64,000 nt of DNA from Bradyrhizobium sp. AZCC 1721 (GCF_036924715.1 NZ_JAZHSB010000001.1:372001-436000), one strand, 5' to 3'. Shown: positions 25,607-33,796, counted from the first letter of the stretch. Numbers and translations: made by a program. Notes: generated by a model from the sequence alone, not told the origin.

Positions 25607-25863
25607 CCTTGGGCGGGCTCGCCGGTTGACGCGGCATCATGAACGACAAGGCCTGCTGGTCGAGCCGCACGCTTTTAGCGGAGGCGCAGCGTGAACTTGG
25701 CCGGTAGAGCCGCGACTATCTCGTCGCACGCGTGCGCCCGGCAACAGTGCGCGCGCCACGGTCGATGGAGAGGGCACTATTGCTTCGCCGTGGCGCTATG
25801 ATGGCGCAGCAAATTCGCTGATGGTGTACGCTGTTGCGCGCGGCGATGCGCAGGGTGCCTACG
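25607..25863. other. Gene-free spacer
   Basis: Between the MFS gene and the terminator of the MAPEG gene I find no plausible gene in any frame; only short frames without family features occur. Confidence 0.5.
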
Positions 25864-25898
25864 CAAAAGAAGCCCGCATCCGGTGCCGTCGGGCGCTT
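25864..25898 (-). terminator. Rho-independent terminator of the MAPEG gene
   Basis: On the minus strand, directly at the MAPEG stop codon, GCCCG and CGGGC form a stem around a 13-base loop. Flanking GAAGC/CTTC can lengthen it with a small bulge, and it is followed by TTCTTTT. This is the form expected of an intrinsic terminator. Confidence 0.55.
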
Positions 25899-26302
25899 CA
25901 GCGCGGCACGAAAGGCGCTGCCAGGACCGCGAGCATGCCAAAGGCGGCGATGTTCCAGAACAGCGAGCGGATGAGCGGTATTCCGGATATATAAAGCGCG
26001 GTGTAAGCGATGCGCCCGCAGATATAGGCAATCGATCCCCAATGGGTCAGCTCATTGTGAACGCCCGCCGCCTGAACAGTGAGAACCGCCGCGGCAAAGA
26101 ACGGAAACGTCTCCATGTAGTTGCGGAAGTTACGATTGATGCGCCCGGGGATGGGCGTGAGCGGCGGCATCTCGACGTCGCGCGGGCTCGCGGCCCATTT
26201 GAGGCCGTACTGCGCGTTTGCGGCCTGCGCCGCAGCGACGAGCTGAAGGAAGCCCCAAAGAGTTGCGGTTGCCAGCACCATTAGCTCGAAGCTCATGCCC
26301 AT
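25898..26302 (-). CDS. MAPEG-family membrane protein
   Basis: A 134-residue protein with four predicted membrane helices and the MAPEG pattern: a first helix with LWGFLQLVAAAQA, then PGRINRNFRNYMETFPFFAAAVL (Arg/Asn/Glu cluster for glutathione or lipid binding), and a later YISGIPLIRSLFW. Bacterial MAPEG proteins resemble microsomal glutathione transferases, but substrates are rarely known. It is preceded by a truncated TauE/SafE fragment whose stop codon overlaps its start. Confidence 0.85.
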   Translation of the reverse strand: MGMSFELMVLATATLWGFLQLVAAAQAANAQYGLKWAASPRDVEMPPLTPIPGRINRNFRNYMETFPFFAAAVLTVQAAGVHNELTHWGSIAYICGRIAYTALYISGIPLIRSLFWNIAAFGMLAVLAAPFVPR

Positions 26303-26442
26303 CCTGTGTCCTCTTTCAAAAAGGTGCGGCGGGCTTTCAACATTCCCGCGTTACCCCGCACTCCAAACGCCATGCCGAGGGCCCCGTCGACCATTTGCGC
26401 GACAAAGCCGATCGCGATCAGAGTGAGAAACTGAATGTCCAT
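26293..26442 (-). pseudogene. Truncated TauE/SafE-family permease remnant
   Basis: The first 28 codons from ATG 26442 read MDIQFLTLIAIGFVAQMVDG followed by ALGMAFGV, the first helix and signature of TauE/SafE sulfite-exporter-type permeases. The similarity ends abruptly at about 26359, after which the frame continues 21 unlike codons to a TGA overlapping the MAPEG start. A full-length member has about 250-300 residues, so this is a deletion remnant next to a recombination-prone tRNA site. Confidence 0.6.
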
Positions 26443-26524
26443 CGAGGGGCAATCCCCGGCCTGGGTCCCGCGTGGTCACGTGTTATAGAGGAGGCGCGCC
26501 TCTCTCGTCAGGTGTCGATGGCGC

Positions 26525-26700
26525 CTTTGATACGTTTTCGCGCAAGCGGCGGTTCGCACAGAAGCGTGCCGGTGGCGCTCACCACGGCATTCGCAAGGCA
26601 GCCGCGATTGCGGGGGAAACGCTTGACCGGGACGTATATCAGACATCAGACGGACGTCGACGTACCCGGCAGCCAGCTAGCGAAACAGCGGGATCGAACA
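26525..26700 (+). pseudogene. Possible decayed tyrosine-recombinase (integrase) C-terminus
   Basis: One frame reads AGGAHHGIRKAAAIAGE and then SDGRRRTRQPASETAG. These resemble the HGLRKAAA box and the ADRRRLAREA tail after the catalytic Tyr of phage-type integrases, but the intervening 20 or so residues are missing and no N-terminal part remains. It points toward, and ends about 40 bases from, the tRNA-Arg 3' fragment, where an integrase gene would be expected. The resemblance is short and may be chance. Confidence 0.3.
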
Positions 26701-26740
26701 GGTGCTCCAGTCGTGGTGGTGATCCAGGTCTGCTTCGGCG

Positions 26741-26785
26741 TGGCGCACCCGACACGATTCGAACGTGTGACCTTTGCCTTCGGAG
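26741..26785 (-). repeat. tRNA-Arg(CCG) 3' half duplicate, candidate attachment site
   Basis: These 45 bases are identical to 31671-31715, the part of tRNA-Arg running from the anticodon loop to the encoded CCA, in the same orientation. Identity stops sharply at both ends (26740 and 26786). The 5' half of a tRNA is missing, so it is not a working tRNA. Such copies are left when an integrative element recombines into the 3' end of a tRNA gene. Confidence 0.85.
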
Positions 26786-26992
26786 CAAGATAACGTGCCC
26801 ATCCGAAAAATGCGATAGGGCACGCTATGCTACTATCCATCTGAAGCAACTGGATATTCTCAACAACACGAGCGGCGTTCCTATCCGAAAACCCGCACTG
26901 ATTTTTCTCCCGCGTGCTTACGCACTGCTTACGCGGCTTGTGCAGGCTGTGGCGCTTGTGCCTTATGATGGCCAAGAGCGCAGGTGGCCCCG

Positions 26993-28273
26993 ATGCCCGA
27001 GTTCAAAAAAAGTGCGATATCCAGCACGGCAAGTTCGCATCGGTGGATGGCGCTAAGTACGCGTCTCCTAAGCGCTGTTGTATTAGCGCTCGTTGTTGGC
27101 GTCGTTGCGGCTGTCGCGGATTCGGCTGTGTCTGTGGGCAGCCTTGGCGCCGCTCTCGCGATTGTAGTTCTCGGCGCCTTCGTCTGCACGGAGTTCCGCC
27201 GCGTTTCGTGGCTACGCTTGATCGGCATTGACACCGCGCTCTGCCTAGTCGTCCCATCGCTGCTTGCAGACCTTTCATGGGTGCCCCGAAACACGATCGG
27301 GTCGCTGGGCGCCGCCATGGAGCGTTTGGACGTCGTGGGATGGGTTATCAGCGTTCTTGTTCTCGGCGGCTGCGTGCAGGTCGACTGGAAAATCATGCGG
27401 AGCATGGCCATGAAGCTTGGCGTCCCGGTCTTCTGCGGAAGCCTCGCGGCATTGGCGGCGACATGGGGTTGGGCGGCCCTATGGGCGACGGATTTCTCCA
27501 GTGCGTTTTTCCTGCAGGTGGCACCGATGATGGCCGGTGGGTTGACTGCTGGAGCGCTGCCGCTTGCGACGGGTTACGCCAACCAATGGGGGCAGATGCA
27601 GGGGGCGCTGCTGGCCCAGATGCTTCCTTCGCTGCTCGTCGCCAATCTCCTGGCGATTGCCGTCGCGGGGATAATCGGCATGATCCGTCCGGCCGATGGG
27701 GTCCGGGGCGCCGCCGCTACATCGGCCGCCGCGGAGTCTGTCCGCGCCGGCGATATCGGCATGGCGATCGGCGCCATCATCGCGCTGTATGTCTGCGGCG
27801 CCGTGGTTTCGCATTGGTTCGGAGTTTCCAGCCCCTTGGTCGTGATCCTCGTGGGCATGACGGCCAGCGCGCTGGATGGTATACCGGCACCCGTTGTGCG
27901 CGGAATGAAAGCCGTCCAGAACTACTTCACGTCCTACCTGCTCTTTCCCGTGTTGTGGCTGGTCGGCCTGATGCTCGTGCCTTGGGAATACCTCGTGGCG
28001 GGCCTTGCAGCGCCCCTCCTGAGCATGGCGTTCGCAGCGGTCCTGGCTCTTTCCGTTACCGGTTATCTCGTCTCGAGATGGATGGGGCTGAACCCGGCCG
28101 ACGGCGCAACGATCACGCTTTCAAGGGTAGCCATGGGCGGAACTGGCGCCATTGCGATCCTCAGCGCAGGAGATCGCGTGAACCTCCTACCCTTCGCGCT
28201 TCTGGTGACTCGCCTCGGCGGAGCGCTGACCGTGTTGCTCACGTTGCAGGCCGCGACTGTGCTACAACCTTGA
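26993..28273 (+). CDS. 2-hydroxycarboxylate transporter (CitS/2HCT) family protein
   Basis: The 426-residue protein has about 11-12 membrane helices and both reentrant-loop signatures of the 2HCT family: VAPMMAGGLTAGALPLATGYA in the first half (CitS form PIMAGGVGEGAIPLS) and GGTGAIAILSAGDR with LLPFALLVTRLGGA near the end. The family moves citrate, malate or lactate with Na+ or H+ or by exchange. In the first loop the GGxG glycine is Thr, a deviation from CitS. ATG 26993 is taken as start; GTG 26984 is possible. It is the first gene of the tRNA islet, followed at 43 bases by a LysR gene. Confidence 0.87.
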   Translation: MPEFKKSAISSTASSHRWMALSTRLLSAVVLALVVGVVAAVADSAVSVGSLGAALAIVVLGAFVCTEFRRVSWLRLIGIDTALCLVVPSLLADLSWVPRNTIGSLGAAMERLDVVGWVISVLVLGGCVQVDWKIMRSMAMKLGVPVFCGSLAALAATWGWAALWATDFSSAFFLQVAPMMAGGLTAGALPLATGYANQWGQMQGALLAQMLPSLLVANLLAIAVAGIIGMIRPADGVRGAAATSAAAESVRAGDIGMAIGAIIALYVCGAVVSHWFGVSSPLVVILVGMTASALDGIPAPVVRGMKAVQNYFTSYLLFPVLWLVGLMLVPWEYLVAGLAAPLLSMAFAAVLALSVTGYLVSRWMGLNPADGATITLSRVAMGGTGAIAILSAGDRVNLLPFALLVTRLGGALTVLLTLQAATVLQP

Positions 28274-28315
28274 CGAGGTAAACCGAGACGCACGCGGGCG
28301 CGAAAAGGGGGCAGC

Positions 28316-29245
28316 TTGCAACTGCGGCACCTGCGATACTTCGTCAAGATCGTCGAAGCGGGAAGCTTCTCCCGGGCCGCCGCGACGATCCATGTGGCGC
28401 AGCCCGCGCTCAGCCAACAGATTGCGGAACTCGAAGAAGAACTCGGCGTGCCGGTGTTGCAGCGCCATGCGCGGGGCATAAGCCCTACGCCCGCTGGCGA
28501 GGTGCTTTACCGCGAAGCAGTGGTCATATTGCGGCGGATCGAGCAATTGCCGGGAATTGTGCGTTCGACCGGCGGCGAGCCTGACGGCGTCGTGGCTCTC
28601 GGCATGTCATCCACTCTGGCGGCGACGGTTGGCGGGCCCTTCATCCAGACGTGCCGCGAGCGGCTTCCAAAGGTGATGGTGAAGTTTCACATCTCGGACA
28701 GCGAGACGCTGAAACGCGAAATCTCGACCCATGCGCTCGACCTGGCGCTTCTTTTCGAGGATCAGTTTGCCGCCGGCTACTCTCGAGCGCCTCTTTTCCG
28801 ACAGCGTCTCTATTATATCGGAGACAAGCGGATATCGCGGTCCACCGGGACGATCTCGATGGAAAAGCTCGCAAAGCTTCCGCTTGTTCTTCCGACCGCA
28901 CCGAACATCCTGCGCTCCGTTCTCGATCGCGAGTTCGCCGGGATCGGCGTGTCGCCGAATATCGTCAGCGAGGGAGATCAGCTCAGCTCGATCATGTCTC
29001 TTGTCCGACAGGGGCTGGGCGGGACAGTGTTGCCGCGCGGCTTCGAACATGGCGAAGGAGCCGCCGATCTCGGGGTCCCGTCACTGATTGAGCCGCCTCT
29101 CTTCCTGACAGCCTCCGTGATGTGGTCGAGCGACACTGCGCTCAGCCGTGCGGCGGAGGCCGTACGCCTCGCGCTAGCGGACTACGTCATCGCGCTTACG
29201 CGCGAGCATGTCTATCCAGGGCTCGAGCTTCTTGGTCAAAGTTAG
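28316..29245 (+). CDS. LysR-family transcriptional regulator
   Basis: A 309-residue LysR protein with the N-terminal winged helix (MQLRHLRYFVKIVEAGSFSRAAATIHVAQPALSQQIAELEEELG) and a co-inducer-binding domain (about 90-300). It most resembles the NAC/CbbR-like group with an early RHLRYFV. It begins with TTG after a GGGGG ribosome binding site, 42 bases behind the transporter gene, and is co-directional with both neighbours rather than divergent. An inverted repeat between it and the AtuA-like gene (29263-29293) is a candidate target. Confidence 0.9.
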   Translation: MQLRHLRYFVKIVEAGSFSRAAATIHVAQPALSQQIAELEEELGVPVLQRHARGISPTPAGEVLYREAVVILRRIEQLPGIVRSTGGEPDGVVALGMSSTLAATVGGPFIQTCRERLPKVMVKFHISDSETLKREISTHALDLALLFEDQFAAGYSRAPLFRQRLYYIGDKRISRSTGTISMEKLAKLPLVLPTAPNILRSVLDREFAGIGVSPNIVSEGDQLSSIMSLVRQGLGGTVLPRGFEHGEGAADLGVPSLIEPPLFLTASVMWSSDTALSRAAEAVRLALADYVIALTREHVYPGLELLGQS

Positions 29246-29262
29246 CTATCGGCGGTCAATAT

Positions 29263-29293
29263 AGGCGCATACGAAGACGGTATTTGTGCGCCT
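29263..29293. promoter_or_regulatory. Candidate LysR box before the AtuA/DUF4387 gene
   Basis: AGGCGCA (29263-29269) and TGCGCCT (29287-29293) are a perfect 7-bp inverted repeat with a 17-base spacer, 75 bases upstream of the AtuA-like start and just after the LysR stop. Position and dyad form fit a LysR recognition site controlling the gene that follows. Confidence 0.45.
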
Positions 29294-29367
29294 TATGGAG
29301 ATCGGGTTTGTCTGCGGTCCAATGAAGTCGCGCCAATACTGGCGGCCGGCATTGAAGGATCGAAGCA

Positions 29368-31449
29368 ATGGCAAATCTGATTTACCGCGTGGTGTCTGCC
29401 TGTGGCGCGCTGGGCTACGGCTATCCGAAGGAATGCCTCGACGAAGCGCTGAAGGGGCGCATCGACGCCATCATTTCCGACGCCGGCTCGATGGATGCCG
29501 GTCCCTACTATCTCGGGACGGGCACGGAATATTTCGAACGCGATGCCGTCAAACTCGACTATCGGCACATGGTCGAAGCTGGCAGCAGGCTCGGCGTTCC
29601 CGTCATTCTGGGAAGCTGCGGCATGGCCGGCGGCGACCGCAATCTCGACTACATGCTGGATATCGCCAAGGAAGTCTTCGCCGAACTGGGGATCGCCAAC
29701 GCCAAAGTCGCCGTGATCAGCGCCGAGCTGGACCCCGAAGTCGTCATCAACGAGCTCAAAGCGGGCGCGCTGCGCTGCACCGGGCTCGGTCCGGAGCTCG
29801 ACGAGGAAGCGCTGCGTGAGAGCACGATCGTCGGACAGATGGGAATCCACCCGCTGATCACAGCGCTGGAGAGTGGCGCGCAATATATCTTTGCCGGCCG
29901 CTCTTGTGACATCGCGCTCTTCGCCTCGGATATGATCCGCCGCGGCATCGATGCCGGCCTCGCCTACCATGTCGGGCATGTACTTGAATGCGGCGCGCTA
30001 GCCTGCGATCCAGGTTCGCCGTCGGATTGTCTCGTCGCCGAAGTCTACGACGACAACTCGGCGCTGTTCGTCGCCCCCAATCCCACACGCCGCTGCACTT
30101 CGTACTCGATCGCCGCGCACTCGCTCTACGAAGAGAGCCATCCGCAGCTCCAGTTCTACCCCGAAGGCATCCTGGCGATGGAGAAGACGGAGTTCTTCTC
30201 AAAAGATTCGCGGGTCGCCGGCATACGCAACAGCCGCTTTGTCCGATCGGGTAAGCCCTGGCCGTGGAGCATCAAGCTGGAAGGAGCCCGCCGCCTCGGC
30301 GCCCGCAAAGTGTCGCTGCTCCATATCGACCCCGCCGACCTGCCGAAAGTGCCGGCGGACGTGCTGGTCTACGGCCGCAACGGCGTGCAAGCCCAACCCA
30401 CGGCTTCCGGCCATCGCGAGCTTGGCATCATCATCGAGACCACCGCAAAGTCCGAAGAGGCTGCCGTGCTGCTGGCTAGCCTGCTCACCCATTACCTCAT
30501 CCACTACGGCTATCCAGGACGAAAGGCAACCGCCGGCAACATTGCCTATCCGCTCTCGCCCAACCTCGTCAACTTCCGCCGATCTAACGGCTCGTTCGGT
30601 GCGATCGTTCCTAGCGGCACCCGCGATCCGGTGTTCTTTGCCAACTATGACAAGATCAAGAAGGCGGTGATCAACCTGATCGAAGCCGAATTTCCTACGG
30701 CACTTAAAGATGCGAGCTACCGGATCATCGATGCCGACGAGACTGCCCCCGCGATCCTCGTACGCACCATCGATCGCGATGCCGCATCGCTCGCGGCGCG
30801 ACACGCTGCCGAGGTCGCACGGATCACCAATCTTGTCACGCCCAAGCCAGGCTCTTTGATCGGGCTCGATGCACCCGACGCTTACGAGTGGACGCTCTAC
30901 CACCTCCTTCAGAACGAGGATGTGATCAAGAACGCCATGTTCCCGATCACCTACTACGACGCGAAAGGAGCGAGCTGGACGAAGACCGGAGAAGCGCGGC
31001 CTGCCTATTTCGACGTTGGCGAGACCGGATACTCGCGAAGCCTGGACGACCGCACCCTCTGCCTCATTCAGGAAGTGCCCGTCTCCGGCCTCCGGGTCGG
31101 TGAGCATCGGCTGCTCGACATGGCGGTGGTCATCCGCTCCAAGGACGCCGGCATCAATCGGCTTACCTTCGATGTGATCTTCACCTCCGGCGAGAACTAC
31201 GAGATCGCGTTGAGCTCGAACATGTTCACGCGCGAGAGCGTGGCGCGCATCCTCGACCTGCCGTTGGATCGCGTCGTCGGCACCTTCTTCGTCGATACGT
31301 GCAACGCGATCAAGATCTCGATCGACCGGCTCAATATTTCGGCCTCGCCCGACGAACGTGATGTGTTCGGCGCACAGCAGCAGTCCGCGATCGAGAACCT
31401 TTCGGTACCCGTCTATGCCCAAGCACTCGCCAAGGTGTCTTCGTTCTGA
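29368..31449 (+). CDS. AtuA/DUF1446-family protein fused to a DUF4387-like domain
   Basis: The 693-residue protein has an N-terminal DUF1446/AtuA region (about 1-450: SACGALGYGYPKECLDEAL, SDAGSMDAGPYYLG, GSCGMAGGDRN, AGRSCDIALFASDMIRRG, YPEGILAMEKTEFFSKDSRV). The C-terminal domain (about 575-693: LRVGEHRLLDMAVVIRSKDA, TFDVIFTSGENYEIA, FFVDTCNAIKISIDR, DVFGAQQQSAIENL) matches the small DUF4387 proteins usually encoded by a separate downstream gene. AtuA is needed for acyclic terpene use in Pseudomonas, but its reaction is not firmly known. With a carboxylate transporter and LysR beside it, hydroxy-acid or acyl-CoA catabolism is a reasonable guess. Confidence 0.85.
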   Translation: MANLIYRVVSACGALGYGYPKECLDEALKGRIDAIISDAGSMDAGPYYLGTGTEYFERDAVKLDYRHMVEAGSRLGVPVILGSCGMAGGDRNLDYMLDIAKEVFAELGIANAKVAVISAELDPEVVINELKAGALRCTGLGPELDEEALRESTIVGQMGIHPLITALESGAQYIFAGRSCDIALFASDMIRRGIDAGLAYHVGHVLECGALACDPGSPSDCLVAEVYDDNSALFVAPNPTRRCTSYSIAAHSLYEESHPQLQFYPEGILAMEKTEFFSKDSRVAGIRNSRFVRSGKPWPWSIKLEGARRLGARKVSLLHIDPADLPKVPADVLVYGRNGVQAQPTASGHRELGIIIETTAKSEEAAVLLASLLTHYLIHYGYPGRKATAGNIAYPLSPNLVNFRRSNGSFGAIVPSGTRDPVFFANYDKIKKAVINLIEAEFPTALKDASYRIIDADETAPAILVRTIDRDAASLAARHAAEVARITNLVTPKPGSLIGLDAPDAYEWTLYHLLQNEDVIKNAMFPITYYDAKGASWTKTGEARPAYFDVGETGYSRSLDDRTLCLIQEVPVSGLRVGEHRLLDMAVVIRSKDAGINRLTFDVIFTSGENYEIALSSNMFTRESVARILDLPLDRVVGTFFVDTCNAIKISIDRLNISASPDERDVFGAQQQSAIENLSVPVYAQALAKVSSF

Positions 31450-31458
31450 GCCAACGTC

Positions 31459-31498
31459 CGCGGGGAGCACTGTCTCCCGCTCCCCGCGACTTTCCTTC
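31459..31498 (+). terminator. Rho-independent terminator after the AtuA-like gene
   Basis: CGCGGGGAGC (31459-31468) and GCTCCCCGCG (31479-31488) form a perfect 10-bp stem with a 10-base loop, ten bases after the stop codon, followed by a pyrimidine run ACTTTCCTTC. It ends the islet transcription unit before the tRNA. Confidence 0.75.
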
Positions 31499-31670
31499 AG
31501 CAATACCACTCATGGAAGCAATTGTTCTTCGAGCTTCCGACCAACATCGTCAGTTGCCATGCTATCTGCACTCGGTGACGATTTCCCTCGGAATTGCCTA
31601 CTCCCTCGAATGAGACAGAACTGGAGTTTCGGTTCGCGCGCGCATATCGCGTTGTAAAATAAAGGAAAGA

Positions 31671-31747
31671 TGGCGCACCCGACACGATTCGAACGTGTGA
31701 CCTTTGCCTTCGGAGGGCAACGCTCTATCCAGCTGAGCTACGGGTGC
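31671..31747 (-). tRNA. tRNA-Arg, anticodon CCG
   Basis: On the minus strand the 77 bases fold as a standard tRNA. The acceptor stem pairs GCACCCG with CGGGTGC, followed by discriminator G and encoded CCA. The D arm is GCTC/GAGC. The anticodon stem TTGCC/GGCAA encloses loop CTCCGAA (anticodon CCG, reading CGG), and the T arm ACACG/CGTGT has loop TTCGAAT. The 3' half is duplicated at 26741-26785. It lies between the islet terminator and a GntR gene. Confidence 0.95.
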
Positions 31748-31816
31748 AACAGGGCTTCATTTAGCCGATTGGCCGGGCAGGGGCAACGGCCCTGCGGGAT
31801 TCGTTTTTGGAGTGTG

Positions 31817-32569
31817 TCAGGCACCTGCGCCGTCCCCGAAACGTTGCCGGTAGGCGCGGACATAGGCCTGCTCCGCCGGCTTGAGGTGACGCCTTGTCAG
31901 CATGATCAACTCGTCGCGGCGGGAATGCCGAAGGGCCTCGATCATGGCAATGTGATCCTGGCGGGCCTCGTTCAGCGCGCCCGGGTTGGCGTAGGCATAG
32001 GAGCGGATGCCCGAAACCTTTTGCGCCAGATTTTCGATGGTCTCGATCAGGCAAGCGTTGCCGCATAGCCCGAACAGAGCGCGGTGGAATTGCACATTGC
32101 TGTGGAACACCGCCAGAAGGTCGCCGGCATCCACGGCCTTGCCGTGCTCGCGCTGCACAGCTTCCAGCCGGACGATATCGGCGGGCGCGACGGGAAACGG
32201 TAGAATCCGCACCGCCATCACCTCGAGTTCCTCGCGAACATTGTAGATGTCGCTCACCTCACGCGGCTTCAGATCGCGCACGATCGCGCCGCGGTTCGGA
32301 ATGCGCTCGACGATGCCCCGCTTTTCCAGCTCGAACAGTGCCAGGCGGATGTCGCCGCGATGGGTGTCGAAGGCCGCGCACAGATCCTGCTCAACCAGAC
32401 GCTCGCGCGGATGTCGCCTGCCGAGCACGACATCTTCCTCGAGCTTTCTGGCGATCAGATGCGCGATCGGCTCGCGCTCATGCGTCGCCGCCGGCGGCAA
32501 GACAGCCCCGGAAGTTTTCGCAATGTCGCCGCGAGGGGGCGCCCTTTTGGAGGTTTTGGCAGTGGCCAT
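31817..32569 (-). CDS. GntR-family regulator (FadR/FCD type)
   Basis: The 250-residue protein has a GntR winged helix (about residues 32-100, with [33 protein letters not shown]) and an FCD ligand domain (about 110-235). That domain contains the metal-coordinating histidines typical of the family ([29 protein letters not shown]). It is divergent from the DctPQM genes and probably regulates them in response to a carboxylate. The Lys/Arg/Ala-rich N-terminus is longer than usual. Confidence 0.88.
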   Translation of the reverse strand: MATAKTSKRAPPRGDIAKTSGAVLPPAATHEREPIAHLIARKLEEDVVLGRRHPRERLVEQDLCAAFDTHRGDIRLALFELEKRGIVERIPNRGAIVRDLKPREVSDIYNVREELEVMAVRILPFPVAPADIVRLEAVQREHGKAVDAGDLLAVFHSNVQFHRALFGLCGNACLIETIENLAQKVSGIRSYAYANPGALNEARQDHIAMIEALRHSRRDELIMLTRRHLKPAEQAYVRAYRQRFGDGAGA

Positions 32570-32595
32570 GGCGCCAATGTGCCATCGGCCGAAAC

Positions 32596-32615
32596 AGTAT
32601 ACAATCTAAAATACT
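32596..32615. promoter_or_regulatory. Candidate GntR operator/promoter in the divergent region
   Basis: AGTAT (32596-32600) and ATACT (32611-32615) form a short inverted repeat around an AT-rich core, containing the self-complementary GTATAC. It is 26 bases upstream of the GntR start in an otherwise GC-rich window, and shared with the dctP promoter region. Short arms make this tentative. Confidence 0.35.
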
Positions 32616-32718
32616 ATCTTGTTAACAGAGTGGCTTCGGTCATAATGACCTGCCGCGGCCTGTCAGGGCGAGCGGCGGCAATCAGCCCGCAAAAGCGGCG
32701 AAGCAGGGGAGGAATTCA

Positions 32719-33726
32719 ATGTCCGTTTCACGGTATCTGCCGTTCGTTCGCGGCATTCTGCTGGGCGTTGCCATTGCGATGGTGTCGTCGCCAGCGTCGG
32801 CGCAAAAGCGCGAATTCTCGTTCGCCTACGACCAGCCGAAGAACAGCGGCTACGGCATCGGCGCCGAAATGTTCAACAAGAAGCTGATGGAGCTCAGCAA
32901 GGGCACGCTCTCGATCAATCAATATCCCGGCGCCCAGCTCGGTACCGAGGCGCAGACCCTGCAAAAAGTCCAAACCGGCGACATCGATTTCGTGATGCTG
33001 TCGACCGCCAATGCCTCGACCGCGCAGCCGGAGTCGGGCGTGTTCTCGCTTCACTATATCTTCCGCGATGAAGCGCACGCCATCAAGGTGCTCGGCGATC
33101 CCGCCGTCATCGCGGCGATGAAGGAATTATACGCGGCCAAGATGAAGGGTGCCCACATGCTGGGGCTCGGATCGCAGGGCCTGCGGCACATGTACGGCAA
33201 GAAGCCGGTGCAGGCGGTCGCCGACCTCAAGGGCGTCAAGGTTCGGGTGCAGGCGACCGTGACCGAAGATACGCTTTTCCCGGCCTATGGCGCCCAGGTC
33301 GTGCACATGCCGTTCGGCGAAGTCTACACCTCGCTGCAGACCGGCGTCGTCGACATGGCCGAAAACGGCATCAACAATTATCTCGTCAACAAGCACTACG
33401 AACCCGCCCCGGTGCTCTCGCTCACCGAGCACGAAGCGAACAATGCCGCTCTGTTCGTCAGCGACAAGATATGGAGCAGCCTCACCGACGAGCAGAAGAA
33501 GTGGGTGCAGGCGGCCGCCGACGAGGTCAGCAGGAACGAGCCGGCCCAGGCCTTCAAGCTCGAACACGATGCGCAGGCGAAGCTCGAAAAGATCGGCGTC
33601 AAGGTCGTCAAGAGCGTCGACAAGAGCGGCTTCATGGCGATCAGCAAGCCGATCCAGGACAAGTTGGCGGCCGATCTCGGACCGAACGCCGTCAAGGTCC
33701 TAGGCATGGTGCGTAACGTCCAATAG
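32719..33726 (+). CDS. dctP: TRAP transporter solute-binding protein DctP
   Basis: This 335-residue periplasmic protein has a signal peptide (about 1-30, ending ASA) and DctP features: FAYDQPKNSGYGIGAEMFNKK, the LKGVKVRVQATVTEDT segment that holds the carboxylate-binding arginine (Arg in KVRVQ), and PFGEVYTSLQTGVVDMAEN. A GGGGAGGAA ribosome binding site precedes ATG 32719. It starts the P-Q-M order of a TRAP operon; the substrate is probably an organic acid or other carboxylate. Confidence 0.92.
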   Translation: MSVSRYLPFVRGILLGVAIAMVSSPASAQKREFSFAYDQPKNSGYGIGAEMFNKKLMELSKGTLSINQYPGAQLGTEAQTLQKVQTGDIDFVMLSTANASTAQPESGVFSLHYIFRDEAHAIKVLGDPAVIAAMKELYAAKMKGAHMLGLGSQGLRHMYGKKPVQAVADLKGVKVRVQATVTEDTLFPAYGAQVVHMPFGEVYTSLQTGVVDMAENGINNYLVNKHYEPAPVLSLTEHEANNAALFVSDKIWSSLTDEQKKWVQAAADEVSRNEPAQAFKLEHDAQAKLEKIGVKVVKSVDKSGFMAISKPIQDKLAADLGPNAVKVLGMVRNVQ

Positions 33727-33796
33727 CTGGCGGTTCATGTGCGGGCAGCTCGGCGGTTGCCCGCAGTGCCAGTGTCTTGCGGATCAGAGAATCGAC

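Larger units (their letters stand above)
26443..26992. other. Gene-poor tRNA-adjacent debris zone
   Basis: This 550-base stretch holds no intact gene. It contains the possible integrase remnant, the 45-bp tRNA-Arg 3' fragment (26741-26785) and, inside the islet, two direct copies of TGCTTACGC (26915-26923, 26926-26934) that could be recombinase arm sites. Open frames crossing it are by-products of the tRNA-like sequence. Confidence 0.5.
26741..31715. mobile_element. 4.93-kb islet bounded by tRNA-Arg direct repeats
   Basis: The segment between the two 45-bp copies of the tRNA-Arg 3' half carries three co-directional genes: a 2-hydroxycarboxylate transporter, a LysR regulator and an AtuA/DUF4387 fusion, closed by a terminator. 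There is no integrase, transposase or excisionase gene inside, so it cannot move by itself. It may be a deletion derivative of a larger island or may have been mobilised in trans. Bounds follow the repeats; the exact crossover point is unknown. Confidence 0.65.

Noticed and set aside
26741..26785. Second tRNA-Arg gene
   Set aside because: Only the 3' half is present; the acceptor 5' strand and D arm are missing.
26472..27056. Open frame of 194 codons containing an [14 protein letters not shown] stretch, across the tRNA fragment
   Set aside because: That peptide is what tRNA-Arg sequence gives when translated and is a well-known false gene call; the frame has no family features as a whole.
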